DNA of 64,000 nt from Echinometra lucunter (GCA_029962745.1 CM057154.1:23433776-23497775), one strand, 5' to 3'. Shown: positions 24,901 to 36,822, counted from the first letter of the stretch. Translations and numbers: made by a program. Notes: generated by a model not told the origin, from the sequence alone.

Positions 24901-27817
24901 GAAATATTCAGAAAATCCACAAGAGGTTAGTGTGATAAAATTCGAGATGTGTGTGGCACAACTGTAGTTTCTGAGATATAACTGTTACTTATGCCAAATC
25001 GATATATACACAGGAGTTTTTGTAGTGTTTTGTTTTGCATGTGTGTTTTTTTTTTTTTTTTACATTCTTGATTCACCGACATGCCACTCTATTCTCTTTT
25101 TTTTACTTGTCAGGATAGTGATGTATTTACCAAGACAGCATGCTACCACTACTTTCACAGCTTCTGTCTAGGTAAATACCTCCAGTTTACAGAAGAAGAT
25201 GAGGAAGAAGAGGTAAGCTTGTTATTTCTTTACAAGATTTCAGTAATCATCATCATCTCCTGCTCCTGCTTCTGTATCTCTTAATCATCATGATCATGAT
25301 CATCATCATCATCATCATCATCATCATTATCATCATCATCATCATCATCACCACAACCATCATTAGCATGATCGTGATGATGATGATGATGACTATCATC
25401 CTTATATCTCCTTGATACTGTTCTCCATCTCATCCCAGAGTAAATATTCTTCGGTCTTCATTGATTCAGTCTGTCCACCTTTTGTAGGAAAATGATGAAT
25501 ATTATTTACACACTGAACATTACATGCAAACAATAACTTATTTCTTGTTTTAATAGCCTGAATACCCTGCATGGTGGGAGGAACTTCTTTGACAAAGAGA
25601 TTTGTGTGCAGTCTAAATGTGTTGTATGATGATAGGCTCTTGAGAGCACTCTATGACCTTCAAGAAAGAGATATGACGTGTTATTTTGATATTTTTTGTT
25701 GTTGCAAACTTTTATCACACTTCCATAATTAAGATATTGCATTTAATACATGTTTTGTTTATGTATGTAGCCAAAATGTCCTGTATGCCGAGAACCCCTA
25801 GAAGGCACTCTCGTAGAGAATCTTCAGGATGCTCCTGAACCTAGCTCTGATGATTATCCACATATCGAGCTCTCACTTGAGACTCGGCAATGGCAGGAGA
25901 AGATGAGAGTAGAGTTTGAACGGCAGAAAGCCAAGGGAGGTCACATTGATATAGAGGCAGAGAACAATAGACATCTCATTAGCATCAGACATGTAAGTAT
26001 ACAGTTGGACTCCCCAGAACAATTCATATCACAACTGAAAACATATCTGTTTATCTAAGATTTTAATGGCAGTAGCTGTAGATTGTCTTTTGAACTGTTT
26101 TCATGTAACCTGAATATTAATTATTGTTGTGCCTTGTTCAAAAGTTTCAGATATGTGTGGGTTAAAAATTCATATTATTTGAATACAACAAATCATGACA
26201 ATTACTTTGTTGAACAGTTGTATTTTCAATGCTCAGTAGTGAAGGGGATTCCAGCAACACCACCAAAACCACATACAGGGAAATTTGAATTATCTTTGTG
26301 ATTGCATTTGACATTGCCCTTCGTGAGCATGGGAACAGTGCTAGTGGAAAGGAGATGAATCAGGTGATGCACACTTGTGTGCTATCTTGAAATAGAGTTA
26401 CCCATATGAAGTTTGTATTATTTTCAGGAATCTTTTCATGCTGTGCTTTCAATCAATCTGTAAACCCTTCTTGATCTTCAAGATTACTTGGTTCAAATGT
26501 ATGTGCATAGTAAACTGGAAGTCTTAACATTCATTCTCCTTGGACAACATTTGCATTCAGGTTCCTACCACCTCTATGGAGGACATCGTATCCCAGCAAC
26601 TCAAGAGTGCAACACTTGCTGCAACAGATAAAAAGGTCACTCCAAACCAGTCCAAGGCAGCTACAGAACATAACAATAGAAAACATAAAGATGGAGCACC
26701 CGTCTTTGTTCACAGTAAGCATCACCATCGACATGGAGGTCGTGGTGGTATCCATGGAGGGTCGAGAGGTCGTGGTGAAGGGAGAGGTCATCACAAGTCA
26801 CAAGCAAAGCATTCTGGGTGGAAGGACGAGAGGCCAGGGTCAGGTAGAGGTCATCAGAAGAAAGATCATCAAAGATGGACCGGTGATAGAGATAGACACA
26901 TGGAAAGGAGAGGGAAGGATGGACAGAAAGAAGGAGAAAGGAAAGAGAAGATTGATAAAAGCAGAGTTAAGGGTGAACCAGCGGTGGGGGAATCTACAGA
27001 GGGAAGAGTAGATGATAAAAAAGATGTAAAACAGGAAAATGAAAAGAAAAGTGATGTAGAAAGTGTTAAATATATAGAGAGAAAAGGAGGAGAGCTTGAG
27101 CCGTCAGCCATTAAAATGAAAGAAGTTGGAACCAAAGAGGTAAAAGATGATGGCGAGGGTATTGAAGCGAAAGATAAGGTCAAGAAAAGTGAAAAGAAAG
27201 AGGAAGAAAGAGAAAAGCTGCATGATGGAAAGATAAACCTGGAAAGGCCAGATATAGGAAGGAGCATGCAAAGAAGGCAGAATTACAGATACAGTGGAAG
27301 AGACGTGAAAGGAATAAATAACAAAGAGCAAAGAGATAAATATCACCATACAAGTGATATGAAGCAACATGATAGGGATCAACAACATATAGATAGGAAA
27401 CCTTCTAGGTCAGATCGTTCAGATGTGGTTTCACGAAGGAATGATCCTCAAGAAAGGCATCAGGATATGAAACCAAAGGCAAAAAATAAAGACAGGGAAG
27501 AGAGAAGAGGAGGATCGGGAGAGGGAGGAGGGCGGAGAGGAGGCAGGGACGGTAATAGGGGAGGAAGGAGTGGTTTTGGAGGAGGAAGGAGTAGTTTTGG
27601 AGGAGGTATAGGGAGTGGTGGTCGTCGGGAAAGGATTGGTAGAGATAAAATAGCAGACACTTGTAAAGAAGAGGAAACTGGCGAATCCAGCTTAAAAGAG
27701 GGAAATTCAAGCGAGAGAGCAGAGAAAAGCAATGTCCGACCACCTCCCGGGTTTGAACAATATCCAAAGGCTAGTGCCCAGACATGCAAACCCCCTCCTG
27801 GTTTTGACTTTAGATAA
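18906..27817 (+). CDS. RNF25: E3 ubiquitin-protein ligase RNF25 (RWD + RING)
   Basis: Exons: 18906-18976, 21742-21807, 22220-22322, 22728-22795, 23324-23393, 24145-24216, 25114-25212, 25771-25992, 26561-27817. The sum of 2,028 bases gives 675 residues plus stop, with every junction in phase. In mammals RNF25 acts with GCN1/RNF14 at stalled ribosomes. Domains: an RWD domain at about 25-125 (LTELEVLREICEED, SEVCITLYPATAGNKDAQYV, YPDIPARFHFRNPRGMS). The RING-H2 finger has C142, C145, C160, H162, H165, C168, C186 and C189. A conserved helical segment (QWQEKMRVEFERQKAKGGHI) follows. Then comes a long, charged, disordered tail with His/Arg/Gly-rich and RGG-like stretches, ending in two PPPGF motifs (651-655, 668-672). 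The tail is much longer than in the 459-residue human protein. The small first exon is chosen because its ATG, phase and position by the GC-rich promoter fit. Confidence 0.93.
19236..20608. mobile_element. Large composite palindromic element in RNF25 intron 1
   Basis: The outer ends are AGTCACTTCCATTGAAGAGT (19,236) and, inverted, GTCCACTCTGCAATGGAAGT (to 20,608). Within them, arms at about 19,267-19,620 and 19,803-20,251 are nearly perfect complements. They share GAGATGCCAAGTTCCCCC, CGGCGAGGGAGCGAAGCGAC and GCGTGAGTCTCACGCACAAT blocks. The spacer of about 180 bp has no domain. The right arm carries an extra ~110 bp (about 19,930-20,040). The right flank (20,260-20,575) holds four TCCTCGTTTAGGGT-type repeats. 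No transposase ORF is present. Confidence 0.8.
20427..20552 (+). repeat. Four-copy CGTTTAGGGT motif
   Basis: TCCTCGTTTAGGGT, TCCTTGTTTAGGGT, TTCGTGTTTAGGGT and TCCTCGTTTAGGGT occur at about 20,429, 20,458, 20,499 and 20,536. They are part of the composite element and not telomeric: TTTAGGGT occurs once per unit rather than in tandem. Confidence 0.65.
20640..21165. mobile_element. Dispersed foldback repeat, family F, copy 1
   Basis: It shares extended identity with 28,932-29,393 and, inverted, with 63,883-64,000. Shared blocks are TTTGATGATTTTCAATCGAA, GGTACCCAC..TGACGTCAT, AGCAGATGATTTTCTGCTGA and CATTGTTTCAGCA. It starts with TTAAAGTGAT. An internal 26-bp duplication (CGCTAGACTGTACAATATGT) lies at about 20,838-20,890. 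It contains a perfect CRE palindrome TGACGTCA. Confidence 0.75.
24453..24611. mobile_element. MITE with GGGCCCGTTGCATAAAA ends
   Basis: GGGCCCGTTGCATAAAACTT at the left is repeated inverted at the right (AAGTTTTATGCAACGGGCCC). Inner arms GCCAAAAAAAAAATTGCC and GCCAGACTTTTTTTTGCC add further pairing. It is about 160 bp, in an RNF25 intron. Confidence 0.85.
25286..25392. repeat. ATC/GAT trinucleotide microsatellite
   Basis: A run of ATC repeats turns into GATGATGATGATGATGAC at its 3' end, just after RNF25 exon 7. It is intronic. Confidence 0.9.
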
Positions 27818-28931
27818 CATTGACTATCATTATTTGAAATTTATAGGCTAATGTGCCAATGAAACACTTCCCTTAGAAGTAGATGCTGAGGAGGATTGTT
27901 TATGCTGATATAGAGTTCTTGTAATTGATATGTATTGCAACAGGAAATGAATTGATTCTTAAACAGTTTTCCATGCAATAACCTACATGTAGCTGTTTGG
28001 ACAAAGAAAATACATGTACAATTGACCTAGCATAAATTGTTAGAAATTACATTCATTAAAAGTTGGATAAAAGTGCAATGTTCACCTATGAGAATGCTTG
28101 TTATTCACAATGCTTCATAAGTTTCTTTCTTTGCTCTTTACTAAACTATTCCGTTTCCACCAAAACTGTCTTGGGGATATCTTCTCCATGAAGTCTTGAA
28201 TGTTCAGTTGAAGTTCATCATCATCATCATTAAAATTAGGAGAGGTAGATCCTGTAATCCTTGGTCAGTATTCGAAAAACAGATGAAGAGGGGAAAAATC
28301 CCAATGTGCACATACCAAGTATCTTATTCACAGTGCTCCATTAATTATCTTCCTTTGCTGTTAAAACTTATTTTGTGTCTTTACCAATACTCAATATTAC
28401 TTTCAAATTTTTCTCTACTGTGCAGAGGATGAAAATTATGATTTTGCCTCATAGGCGTTATGAACTTTGAATACTCATTTTTTCAATGTGAACATGGTCT
28501 TAAGCTTGGTTCTTGGCAGTACATAACATCCATGGTTCCATTACCATGCGTACAGGATTTCAGACAAAGAAGAACCATGTGTGAAATTGCCGCAACATGT
28601 GTGGCAACAGGGGTAAAAATACATTTGAGTATATGTTCCTAACAGTAATAATGAATGCCACAGATTTTCTTACTTTTTGGCAATGTATTTTTGCTATTAC
28701 ACCATTAGTAGACAGCACTCACAAGGAAGTATTTTTCTTCCTTTTGCTAAAGCATACACTGCCACCATACCTAACTTTAGGTTTACATGTATTTTGTAAC
28801 ACTTCCAAAACTTCTGCACTTTGCATGGAGGGGGAACCGTGTGTGGATTTTTTTCTAGTGAGCAGCAAGTCTTAAGTAAAGCCATGTTTTTTTATGTGAA
28901 TAGAAGTTGGAATTATATTCAAATGACTCTT

Positions 28932-29393
28932 TTAAAGTGATTTCACAATGGCTGAAAAAATTTCGATATATGATCAAGAATAGCATTCTAAGAATAATAA
29001 CATAAAAAATTTGATGATTTTCAATCGAAATTAACGCATTTTGGCAAATTATTTGTGGCTTGGTCATGGTTGACCTCAGAATTTGAGTGGATACGATAAA
29101 CCGGCAGTGACGTAAATGTGGGTACCCAGATCAGCAATATGTAATGTACCTAGCTTGCATTTTTGCTAGAATTGCGCAACAAGGTACCCACAATGACGTC
29201 ATGGGGTCAACAGCAGTTGAACCTGGGATATCCGAAGGTGCCCAAAATAGGCTGAAATCTTACTACATGTATATTTTTGGTTATTACTTGGCAACACAAC
29301 TATTTTGGAACTTTAGGCAGATGATTTTCTGCTAATGAAAATATGCTCTTTTAAATGAAGGAACATTGTTTCAGCATTGTGTACACCCTTTAA
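28932..29393. mobile_element. Dispersed foldback repeat, family F, copy 2 (TTAA-flanked)
   Basis: TTAAAGTGATTTCACAATGG at the left pairs with the right end GCATTGTGTACACCCTTTAA. TTAA lies on both sides. It contains TGACGTCA and the TTTTCAATCGAAAT and AGATGATTTTCTGCT blocks shared with copy 1. Confidence 0.8.
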
Positions 29394-29878
29394 GTTCTAC
29401 TTGATGAGTCATTAGTTGTAAATAAGAGGAAATTATATTTTAATATTGACTCTCATTGTTATAATAGTGACTATTTAGCCTGTACAAGTCACACTATTGA
29501 GTATTGTTCCTTGATTTATTTTACAAAAGATGGAACACCAAATAAAAGAAATTTAGTGAGATGCATGTTGGACTTTGAAATGGATATTGCTTTCAGAATG
29601 TGTAGATCTCAGTATTTACAGCCTTGTTTCTGTTGGACCTTGTCTTGCAATTTTTTTAACTAAAGAGCACAGAGCTTTGAGGTTCGAAAGACTGAAAAGC
29701 CCTCCCCCATCCCCCCATTCCATGGAAAAAATTGATTGCCCCCAAATCTAATGCTCAGTTCCAAAATTCAAGAAATATTAACTGTGTTAATCTTGATGAA
29801 ATTGCTTTATTTGTCAAACATGGTTGTGGCAAGTTATATTCATATTCATACTTAGTACTTCTTTTTGTTAGTTACTGA

Positions 29879-30138
29879 ATGTGTCCCGGGGTGGCACTAC
29901 AGGAGGGGCAGGGGGGGGAATGCCCCCCCCCCCCAATGATTTTTCAAGTGATAAAAGAAAAAAGAGGAGAAAAAGAAGAAAAAAGAGGAGGAAGAAGAAA
30001 GAAGAGGGTGGGGAAAGAGAGGCCTGGGGCTTGCAATTATATAATACCTCTATATGTTCATTTAAAACGTCAATAAATTCACCTATGGGTCATCTTGCCC
30101 CTCCTATCAAAATACCCTGGTGCCACCCCTGAATGTGT
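29879..30138. mobile_element. Foldback repeat with GGGGTGGCAC ends
   Basis: GTGTCCCGGGGTGGCACTAC and AGGAGGGGCAGG at the left pair with CCCCTCCTATCAAAATACCC and GGTGCCACCCCTGAATGTG at the right. The interior is poly-G/poly-C and AGA-rich. Confidence 0.6.
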
Positions 30139-31205
30139 CAGAATGTTCGGAAGGCTTTTTTTAAGGATGCTGAAAATGTCAGAAATTTATACAAGAAAAA
30201 TTATATCAAAATGAAAAATCTCAGCTGAATATGTGTTTATAAAGTGTTTAATATTTCATACCTGATTACAGAGAAAATGAGACAATGAGGGAGAGAGAGA
30301 GTGCAAAGGTGTGTGTGTGGGTGTGTGAGAAGGAAAGAAGAAGAGCATGTACACAGATGATGAAGTGAGAAATGATATGGGCAATGTTAAAAAGGAAAAA
30401 TGGTATTATGATTATAGGGAGGCATGCTGAAGAGAGGGAGAGGGAGAGAGAGAGCGGAGGGGGGGGGGGGGGGAGGTGTCAATAAGAGAAGGAGAAGAAT
30501 GGAAAGATTGGGAAAGAGATGGAGTGAGAGCAGGGAGCTAGGGAAAGGATCAAGAGATGATACAAAAAGGCGAGAGGAAGAGAGAGAGAGAGAGATTGAT
30601 GGAGAGAGATTTGATGGAGAAAAAAAAAAAGATTTGATGGAGAAAGATTGGAGATGCCCATGCAGAGGACAAATAATCGAGGTACTTCTCATTCACTTTT
30701 GAATGAATACGCCAAAAGTAGTTTTGAACGATTTGAATCTACACTTCATATGATTGTTCTTTTCACGCTTTTAGTGGGGAATTCATGGCAGAAAATATAT
30801 GTTCATTTTTCCACTGTTCACTTGTCAGGCCAGCTGATATGAATTGTCAGTCTACAATTCAGCCCTTTATTTTAATTTTCTGGCACTAAAGAATAAAAGA
30901 ACAGAAAGAACAAAAGAATAAAACAACGGCTTTCATTTGTCGGTTAGGATAAAAGAAAGAGAGGAAAAATAATGTAAAACAAACAAACTTTGATTTGAAG
31001 TGCTAGTCTGGAGCTGGATGGAGAAACTAATCCTTGAACCAAGGCTATCGTGAACATGGCAAAATTATCTTGACAAAAAGCCAAACTCACCAAAGATCAA
31101 GACAAAGTTCATATCATTCCTGCAAATGATGGAAGCATCTTAATCCTTCAGTCAAAGTCGAAAGTCGACAGGGTCAAGAGGCGTGCATGCCGATCTATGC
31201 GACTG

Positions 31206-31213
31206 TTTATATA
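31206..31213 (+). promoter_or_regulatory. TATA-like box upstream of the Orai exon
   Basis: TTATATAA lies about 110 bases before the first in-frame Orai ATG. If used, transcription would start near 31,235-31,245, beyond the in-frame TGA at 31237. This is inference from position only. Confidence 0.35.
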
Positions 31214-31317
31214 ACAGATTTTATGATCAGAAGACGTGACATAAATCAGTCAAAATTCAGCCCCAGTCGCAAGAAGCCAGCTACTCGGATTGGGTTTATC
31301 AATCCTACGTGAAGGAG

Positions 31318-32736
31318 ATGTCGAACCAACACTCCGCCCAGGCGCTGAACTGGCGCAAGCTCTACCTGAGTAGAGCCAAGCTGAAGGCTTCCAGCAGAAC
31401 GTCTGCACTCCTGGCAGGATTCGCCATGGTAATCCTAACCCCTTCTCTCCCAACAATTTATTTAGTTTGAAATATTAAAATGTACTAATATTCATGGACA
31501 TGATTATCCTGACCTAGACTCTAATCTAGTTTTCTTCCCTTTTTGAGTGATCATTCCTCCTGTTTCCTTTTGTCGTGTGTTGATCTGCAGTGCGTGAATT
31601 ATAATGTTACAACTTACATGTTGGTTGCATTTGTTTGTATCATTTGTTTATTGTCATGGGGTCCTTATTTTTTGTTTTGACTATGTTTCTTCAACCAGTA
31701 ATGAAAGTTATTGTACATTTTAAGGCAAGGCTTGAAGGAAATTTAAGTGAAATCTTTCTATTAATATTATTAATCAGTTCAAATTATAATAAATATTGGA
31801 TCTCTGCATAGATGCCATAGTTTTGAGAATTTTAATGATTGGATAATGTAAACTTGAATTATTTTGCGATGCGGCATGACACCTGTGTAAAAAATAAAAC
31901 TACGGGAAATATTTTGTTTATTTTGAACATGAATACAGCTACAGGTATTTTAACTGTCCACGAAAATTGAAAATGCATTATTGTGTTTATTTCGACTGAG
32001 TGCAAAAAATTATTTGCATGCAAAATTTCCACCTTTCCAATAATGTTTGGCCAATTACCAAAAGAAATGAAGCCAGTGCAGTATCAGCATGTCATTCTGA
32101 GTTTGAGCATCACTGTTTATAAGTGGTCCGTTTCAAAGGTTGACTCAAGATTTACAATTTTTAATCTTGTCATTGATGCAAACTGGATTCTATATTCAAT
32201 AAACAAACTACCATGCATCCCCCAAAAAACTTTACACTTTTGAAATGGCTGCCAAATAAAAAATATATGATTCTGGCGGGAAAGGTTTATATGTATGGAT
32301 AGCTCACGGACTCAACTTTCACATGAGACCAAAAAGGCAGACAATAATTCATGCTTGGGTGAGCACTGCTCACTTTTGTAACGGGTATGAAAATTAGGTT
32401 GCGCAGGAATTGCGCTTTCCAATTGGTGAGAGGTGAGTCCTTTGGAGCTTACAAAATTGAGGGTGATGTGATAAATTCATGATCAATTGCAATCAGTCTG
32501 GGTCTGAGTGAATTCTATGGTTTATTAAATCAAAACTTTATGCATGAGTAAACAAGAATTGCATTGATTATTGTAGCATTGTACCTTTCCCTGGTAGACT
32601 CAGTGGTGTATTCATGGAGTCAGGATGTGGTGATGGTACATGTTGCAAGGGAGATGAGATAGAGGGTAGGATGAGATGAATGGGAGGGTGGATGGGATAA
32701 GGGTTAAGAGGACATTATGCCCCCCTCCCCCCGCCT

Positions 32737-32787
<51 letters not shown>

Positions 32788-33126
32788 GTTTTCTTGGTGT
32801 GGTGGTGCATATAAACAATTCATATGCATTGGCCTCCTCTCCACAATATCAAGACCACCTTCCCTTATCCCGAATTCTATCATGTCCCAAATTTGGTCTT
32901 ATTGCTCTCACCCACTGACCTGAAGAATAAGAAGCCAACATTCTGTGACATTCCTTTTTTCTCTCTTACAAGATGGTTGAAACAGTTGTAAAATTGAAAA
33001 GAAAATCAACTGAAAAGAAAGACTGACATGTTAATTTTACAAATTTTTACCGTATTTCTTGTGAGAAACTCAACTGCTAAAATGACTGGTGGGTTGGTTG
33101 ATTGAGTGATTGAGTGAGTTTCCAGG

Positions 33127-33168
<42 letters not shown>

Positions 33169-34547
33169 AGGGGCATACAGTGACCCTTATCCCATCCACC
33201 CACCAATGTCCTACCTTACGGTCCTACCTTCCCCTGCACCCTGTACCAACACCCAATCCTGACTCCCATGAACAAACCACGGAAAGTAGTACAATGCTAC
33301 AATAATCAATACAATTCCTGTTCACTCATGCATAAAATTCTGATCTAATAAACCATAAAATTCAATCAGCAGACTCAAACTGATTGCCAATGATCATGAA
33401 TTCATCATATCCCCCTCAATTTTGTAAGCTCTAAATGACTCACCCCTCACAATTGGAAGGCGTAATTCCTGTGCAACCTAATTTTCATATCCTTTACAAA
33501 AGTTAGCAGAGCTCACCCAAGTATGAATTATTTTTGGCCTTTTTGGTCCCATGTGAAAGTTGAGTCCATAAGCTATCCATACATATAAACCTTCTCTGCC
33601 AGAATCATATATTTTTCATTTGGCAGCCATTTCAAAAGTGTACAGTTTTTTTTGAGACACATGGTACATGTAAACTTACATTACATGTATGTATCATGTA
33701 CTCTAAAATAATGTTTAAGTTCAACACTTTCAGTTTCAGTTTAAACATTCAATGCTTTATTACGATTTTCAGTTAACATATTTACACTGAGTTTCAAGTT
33801 CATTGCAAGTTTTCCCTCACTCAGTACATGTATGTGCATTGTATCTGGTTAAATTGTACAGTGTATCTGGTTAAACCGATGCCTAAATATAAAACAGGTT
33901 TGAGATGGTTGAATTGATGAATATCTTTGAGCTTATGTGTTTACGTTTTACAATGCATGCATCAAAATCAAAATGAAAGGTATTTATTGATCATTCTTGA
34001 CCAACTAAGATAAAATTAAAGAATTTGTCTTTGAATCGTGTTTCATACTTTTCAGGTTGCCATGGTTGAAGTGCAGCTATCAGAAACCCCCAGTCCTGCC
34101 TATGACCCCCTGATGATAGCTTTCAGTGTGAATACCACAATCCTGGTAGTTGTTCACATGGCAGCTCTCCTCATCAGTACCTGTATCCTTCCTAACATAG
34201 AGGCCGTCAGCAACGTTCACAATGTGCATGCAGTCCAGGAGTCACCTCACAACAGCCTTGCTTTCTACATAGAGATGTCATGGATCTTCTCCACCGTGCT
34301 AGGCATCTTTCTGTTTTTAGTGGAAATCATCCTGCTGGCGTGGGTCAAGTTTGGTATGGCTCGTTACAACAACGCAGCGCTCGCAGCCACCATCATCACG
34401 GCCCCTGTTCTGCTCATTCTCATTGTGTTTGCATTCCATTTCTATCGGAGGTTGGTGTCGCACAAGACGGAGAGCCAGACCAAAGGGCTGGAGGAGCTGG
34501 AGAGTATGAACAATCAGCTGGACAATGGACAGCTTCAGATTGTTTGA
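31318..34547 (+). CDS. orai: Orai store-operated calcium channel subunit
   Basis: Exon A ends at 31428 (donor GTAATC) and exon B is 34056-34547 (acceptor TTTTCAG, stop 34545-34547). From the first in-frame ATG (31318) the product is 200 residues. It forms the CRAC channel pore in the plasma membrane, gated by STIM. What shows it: the N-terminal gating helix [20 protein letters not shown], then TM1 [17 protein letters not shown] with pore glutamate E42 (human E106) and R27 (human R91). Next come TM2 with [19 protein letters not shown]3 [15 protein letters not shown]4, and the C-terminal STIM-binding helix. In-frame codons upstream of the ATG (31279-31317) encode [13 protein letters not shown], which resembles human ORAI1 just before Met64. 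Coding probably extends further 5', yet an in-frame TGA lies at 31237-31239. The true start is unresolved: an upstream exon spliced near 31,261, or initiation at 31318. The TM3-TM4 loop is short and has no N-glycosylation sequon. Confidence 0.93.
32211..33664. mobile_element. Long inverted-repeat element in the Orai intron
   Basis: Arms of about 550-600 bp (32,211-32,800 and 33,115-33,664) are inverted copies with modest divergence. Examples are GGTTTATATGTATGGATAGC on the left and GCTATCCATACATATAAACC on the right, or TGGTTTATTAAATCAAAACT and its partner near 33,345. The arms end in CT and GA microsatellites (32,742-32,787; 33,130-33,160). The spacer of about 310 bp has no gene. Confidence 0.82.
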
Positions 34548-36822
34548 AGAATGATCCCCCTTTGGACTGAATCATGGAACACGTTGCACAGCAGACAGAC
34601 TTTCCAGAAGAGGCTTACTTTTGGTTCTCTCAACATACTAGTGTATTATAAAGCAGAAATATTATTTTGAAGTAATGCAACATTGGCTCAGATTCTAGAA
34701 ACAATGTGTTTTATTTTAGGGTAAACGCTGTCAACTGTCATAAAAAGTTGAAATGGCTTAGAATTTCACGTAGGGCTTGTGCAGATGTCTCTTTTAACAC
34801 AGCCAGCTTTGCGCAAGCATTAACCATGTCTTGTCCTAATTGTTAGCATTGTTTAACAAGCATAAAAGGTAACATCTTTTAGAATACCTCCCCAGAAGAC
34901 AACTGCTGATTTCCTCCAGGCTTTATTTTGTCAGAAGTATAGTTTTATGGTCAGGGTTGCAATTGGGTTTAATGATAGGCATACATGTACATGAAGGTTT
35001 AGAGTTATGATTGTATATAGTGTTGGGTCTTGGGCTAAAGTTGTAGTTTTGGTTCTTGTAGGACATTCACCTTGAAGCAGTTGTCACAGGAGCATGTGTT
35101 GTACAACCTGTTTTGATCATTGAATATAAATGTACAAGTTGGTAATATAAAAAAAAAATGCATTGATTGGTACTGGTACATGAAATAGCTCTTACAACAT
35201 TTTGTGCTGTTGGAGCTATGTATGCAAGCCAGGTTAAAAGTTTTCAAAATGCTAAGAGGCATTATAGAGTACTTGCTGTACAAATCTAGATTATTTATTG
35301 TCATTTTCTTTATATACATTGCAGAAATATCTTTTGGTATGAATACTAAAAAATAGAAAAAAGTCATGGGTTCTGGACATAATTGGTCCATTCCAGTCGT
35401 GTAGACTGAGAGAAGGGCAATTTTTTTATTTTTTATTTTTTATTTTTTATTTTTTTGGGGGAGGGTACCGGTTATTAATATTCTTTTAGATTTATGAAAA
35501 CATTTTATAAAATAAATGTTTAAAACATTTAAGTATGTGCAATGGTAGGTATGTCTATTTAAATTTATAAATGATATAAATTTGCATTGGTAATGGTATA
35601 TAATTGTCTTCGGTGACTGAAAGTTTCATTATTTCAAGAACGCTTTATACAGACGGTATTATTCTGTCTGCCTTGTACTTTTTTTTTGTGTGTGTGGGGG
35701 GGGGGGGGGCTGCGGGGCACACGTTGAGCTATCTGCAAATTTTTAGAAGATGGTATTTTTGCCTTAGAACTCTAAAATATTTTTAGATTGCAATATTGAA
35801 TTACCATTAGAACTATGACACCCACTTCTAGAGTTACCTGACAAAAAGAAAGAAAATTCACAACTGGGCAGAGAGAAATGTTTATGTACATATGAAGGGA
35901 TGATAATGTGGACGTGCCAAATGTTTAGATGATCATCTAATTTAATGCTCGGAAGAATGAATATGAAAATGATATTCATATGTCTCGTGATGACGAAGAT
36001 GGTGGTGATGATGATGACGATGATGGGAAGAGGATTTGAGTTGTCAACAGTACTGAAGATGCCACATTCTCTTTTTTTTTCTTCGCACTTAGTGAGCATT
36101 AGAACTTTTCAGTCTGTGCAAAGTTTTAATTCTGTAGGAAAATCTCCTGAAAAGATAACATTGTAAATTTGTAACTATTATCTAATATGCAGATGCCATA
36201 CTGAAGGAGAGTGAAGAAAATTGAGGGGGGGGGGGGGGTATGATTAATGAGATAGAATGAAGGAAAAATTGTTCATATATATATATTTACATGTAAAATG
36301 TATTTGTTTTTGCTTGGGAGTGGGGTTATATATGAAAATGGTATTCCCTGAGCTATGAAAGCCAACCACTCAACTTTGTTTGAAACATAGAATTTGCAGT
36401 ACAAACCGTTTGTCATGAATACATGCATTATAAGTGTTTTACAAGAATCAATTCATTTTTGAAGGCGAAGAAAATGAATAGAAAATTTGTGAATGGAATG
36501 TATGATGTCAAAGTAAAAATGAGAAGTCATTAAAACCTCATTTATTTTACTACTGTTAGTTCGAAAATGAGATGCAACCGATCTTTTTTGTAAATTGTAT
36601 TTTTCCAAAGAAAAGATAACCACAAAGGGACTGAGGTTTCAGTTTCAAGCAAGAGTAGTCAGTTTTGAATCGCATTACAATGTGGAATGGAAGTGATTAC
36701 AGTGTAGTTTACATAAGTACACGTATGTGTACATGTATCATCTTTATGCTTTGCCCGAGTTAATCTGGGCTAGGGTCTATGGAAAATGCATGTTATACTG
36801 AAATCAAATCATACTCGGCTGG

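Larger units (their letters stand above)
27818..31236. other. RNF25-Orai intergenic region
   Basis: A weak polyadenylation signal ATTAAA lies at 28055-28060 after RNF25, and AATAAA at 29541-29546. The region holds family F copy 2, a foldback with poly-G at 29,879-30,138, and GA-rich DNA (30,280-30,650) with a poly-G run at about 30,459-30,472. I see no convincing exon here, although an upstream Orai exon may be hidden. Confidence 0.6.

Noticed and set aside
27104..27789. Minus-strand ORFs of 94-132 codons opposite the last RNF25 exon
   Set aside because: They are shadows of the purine-rich RNF25 coding strand.
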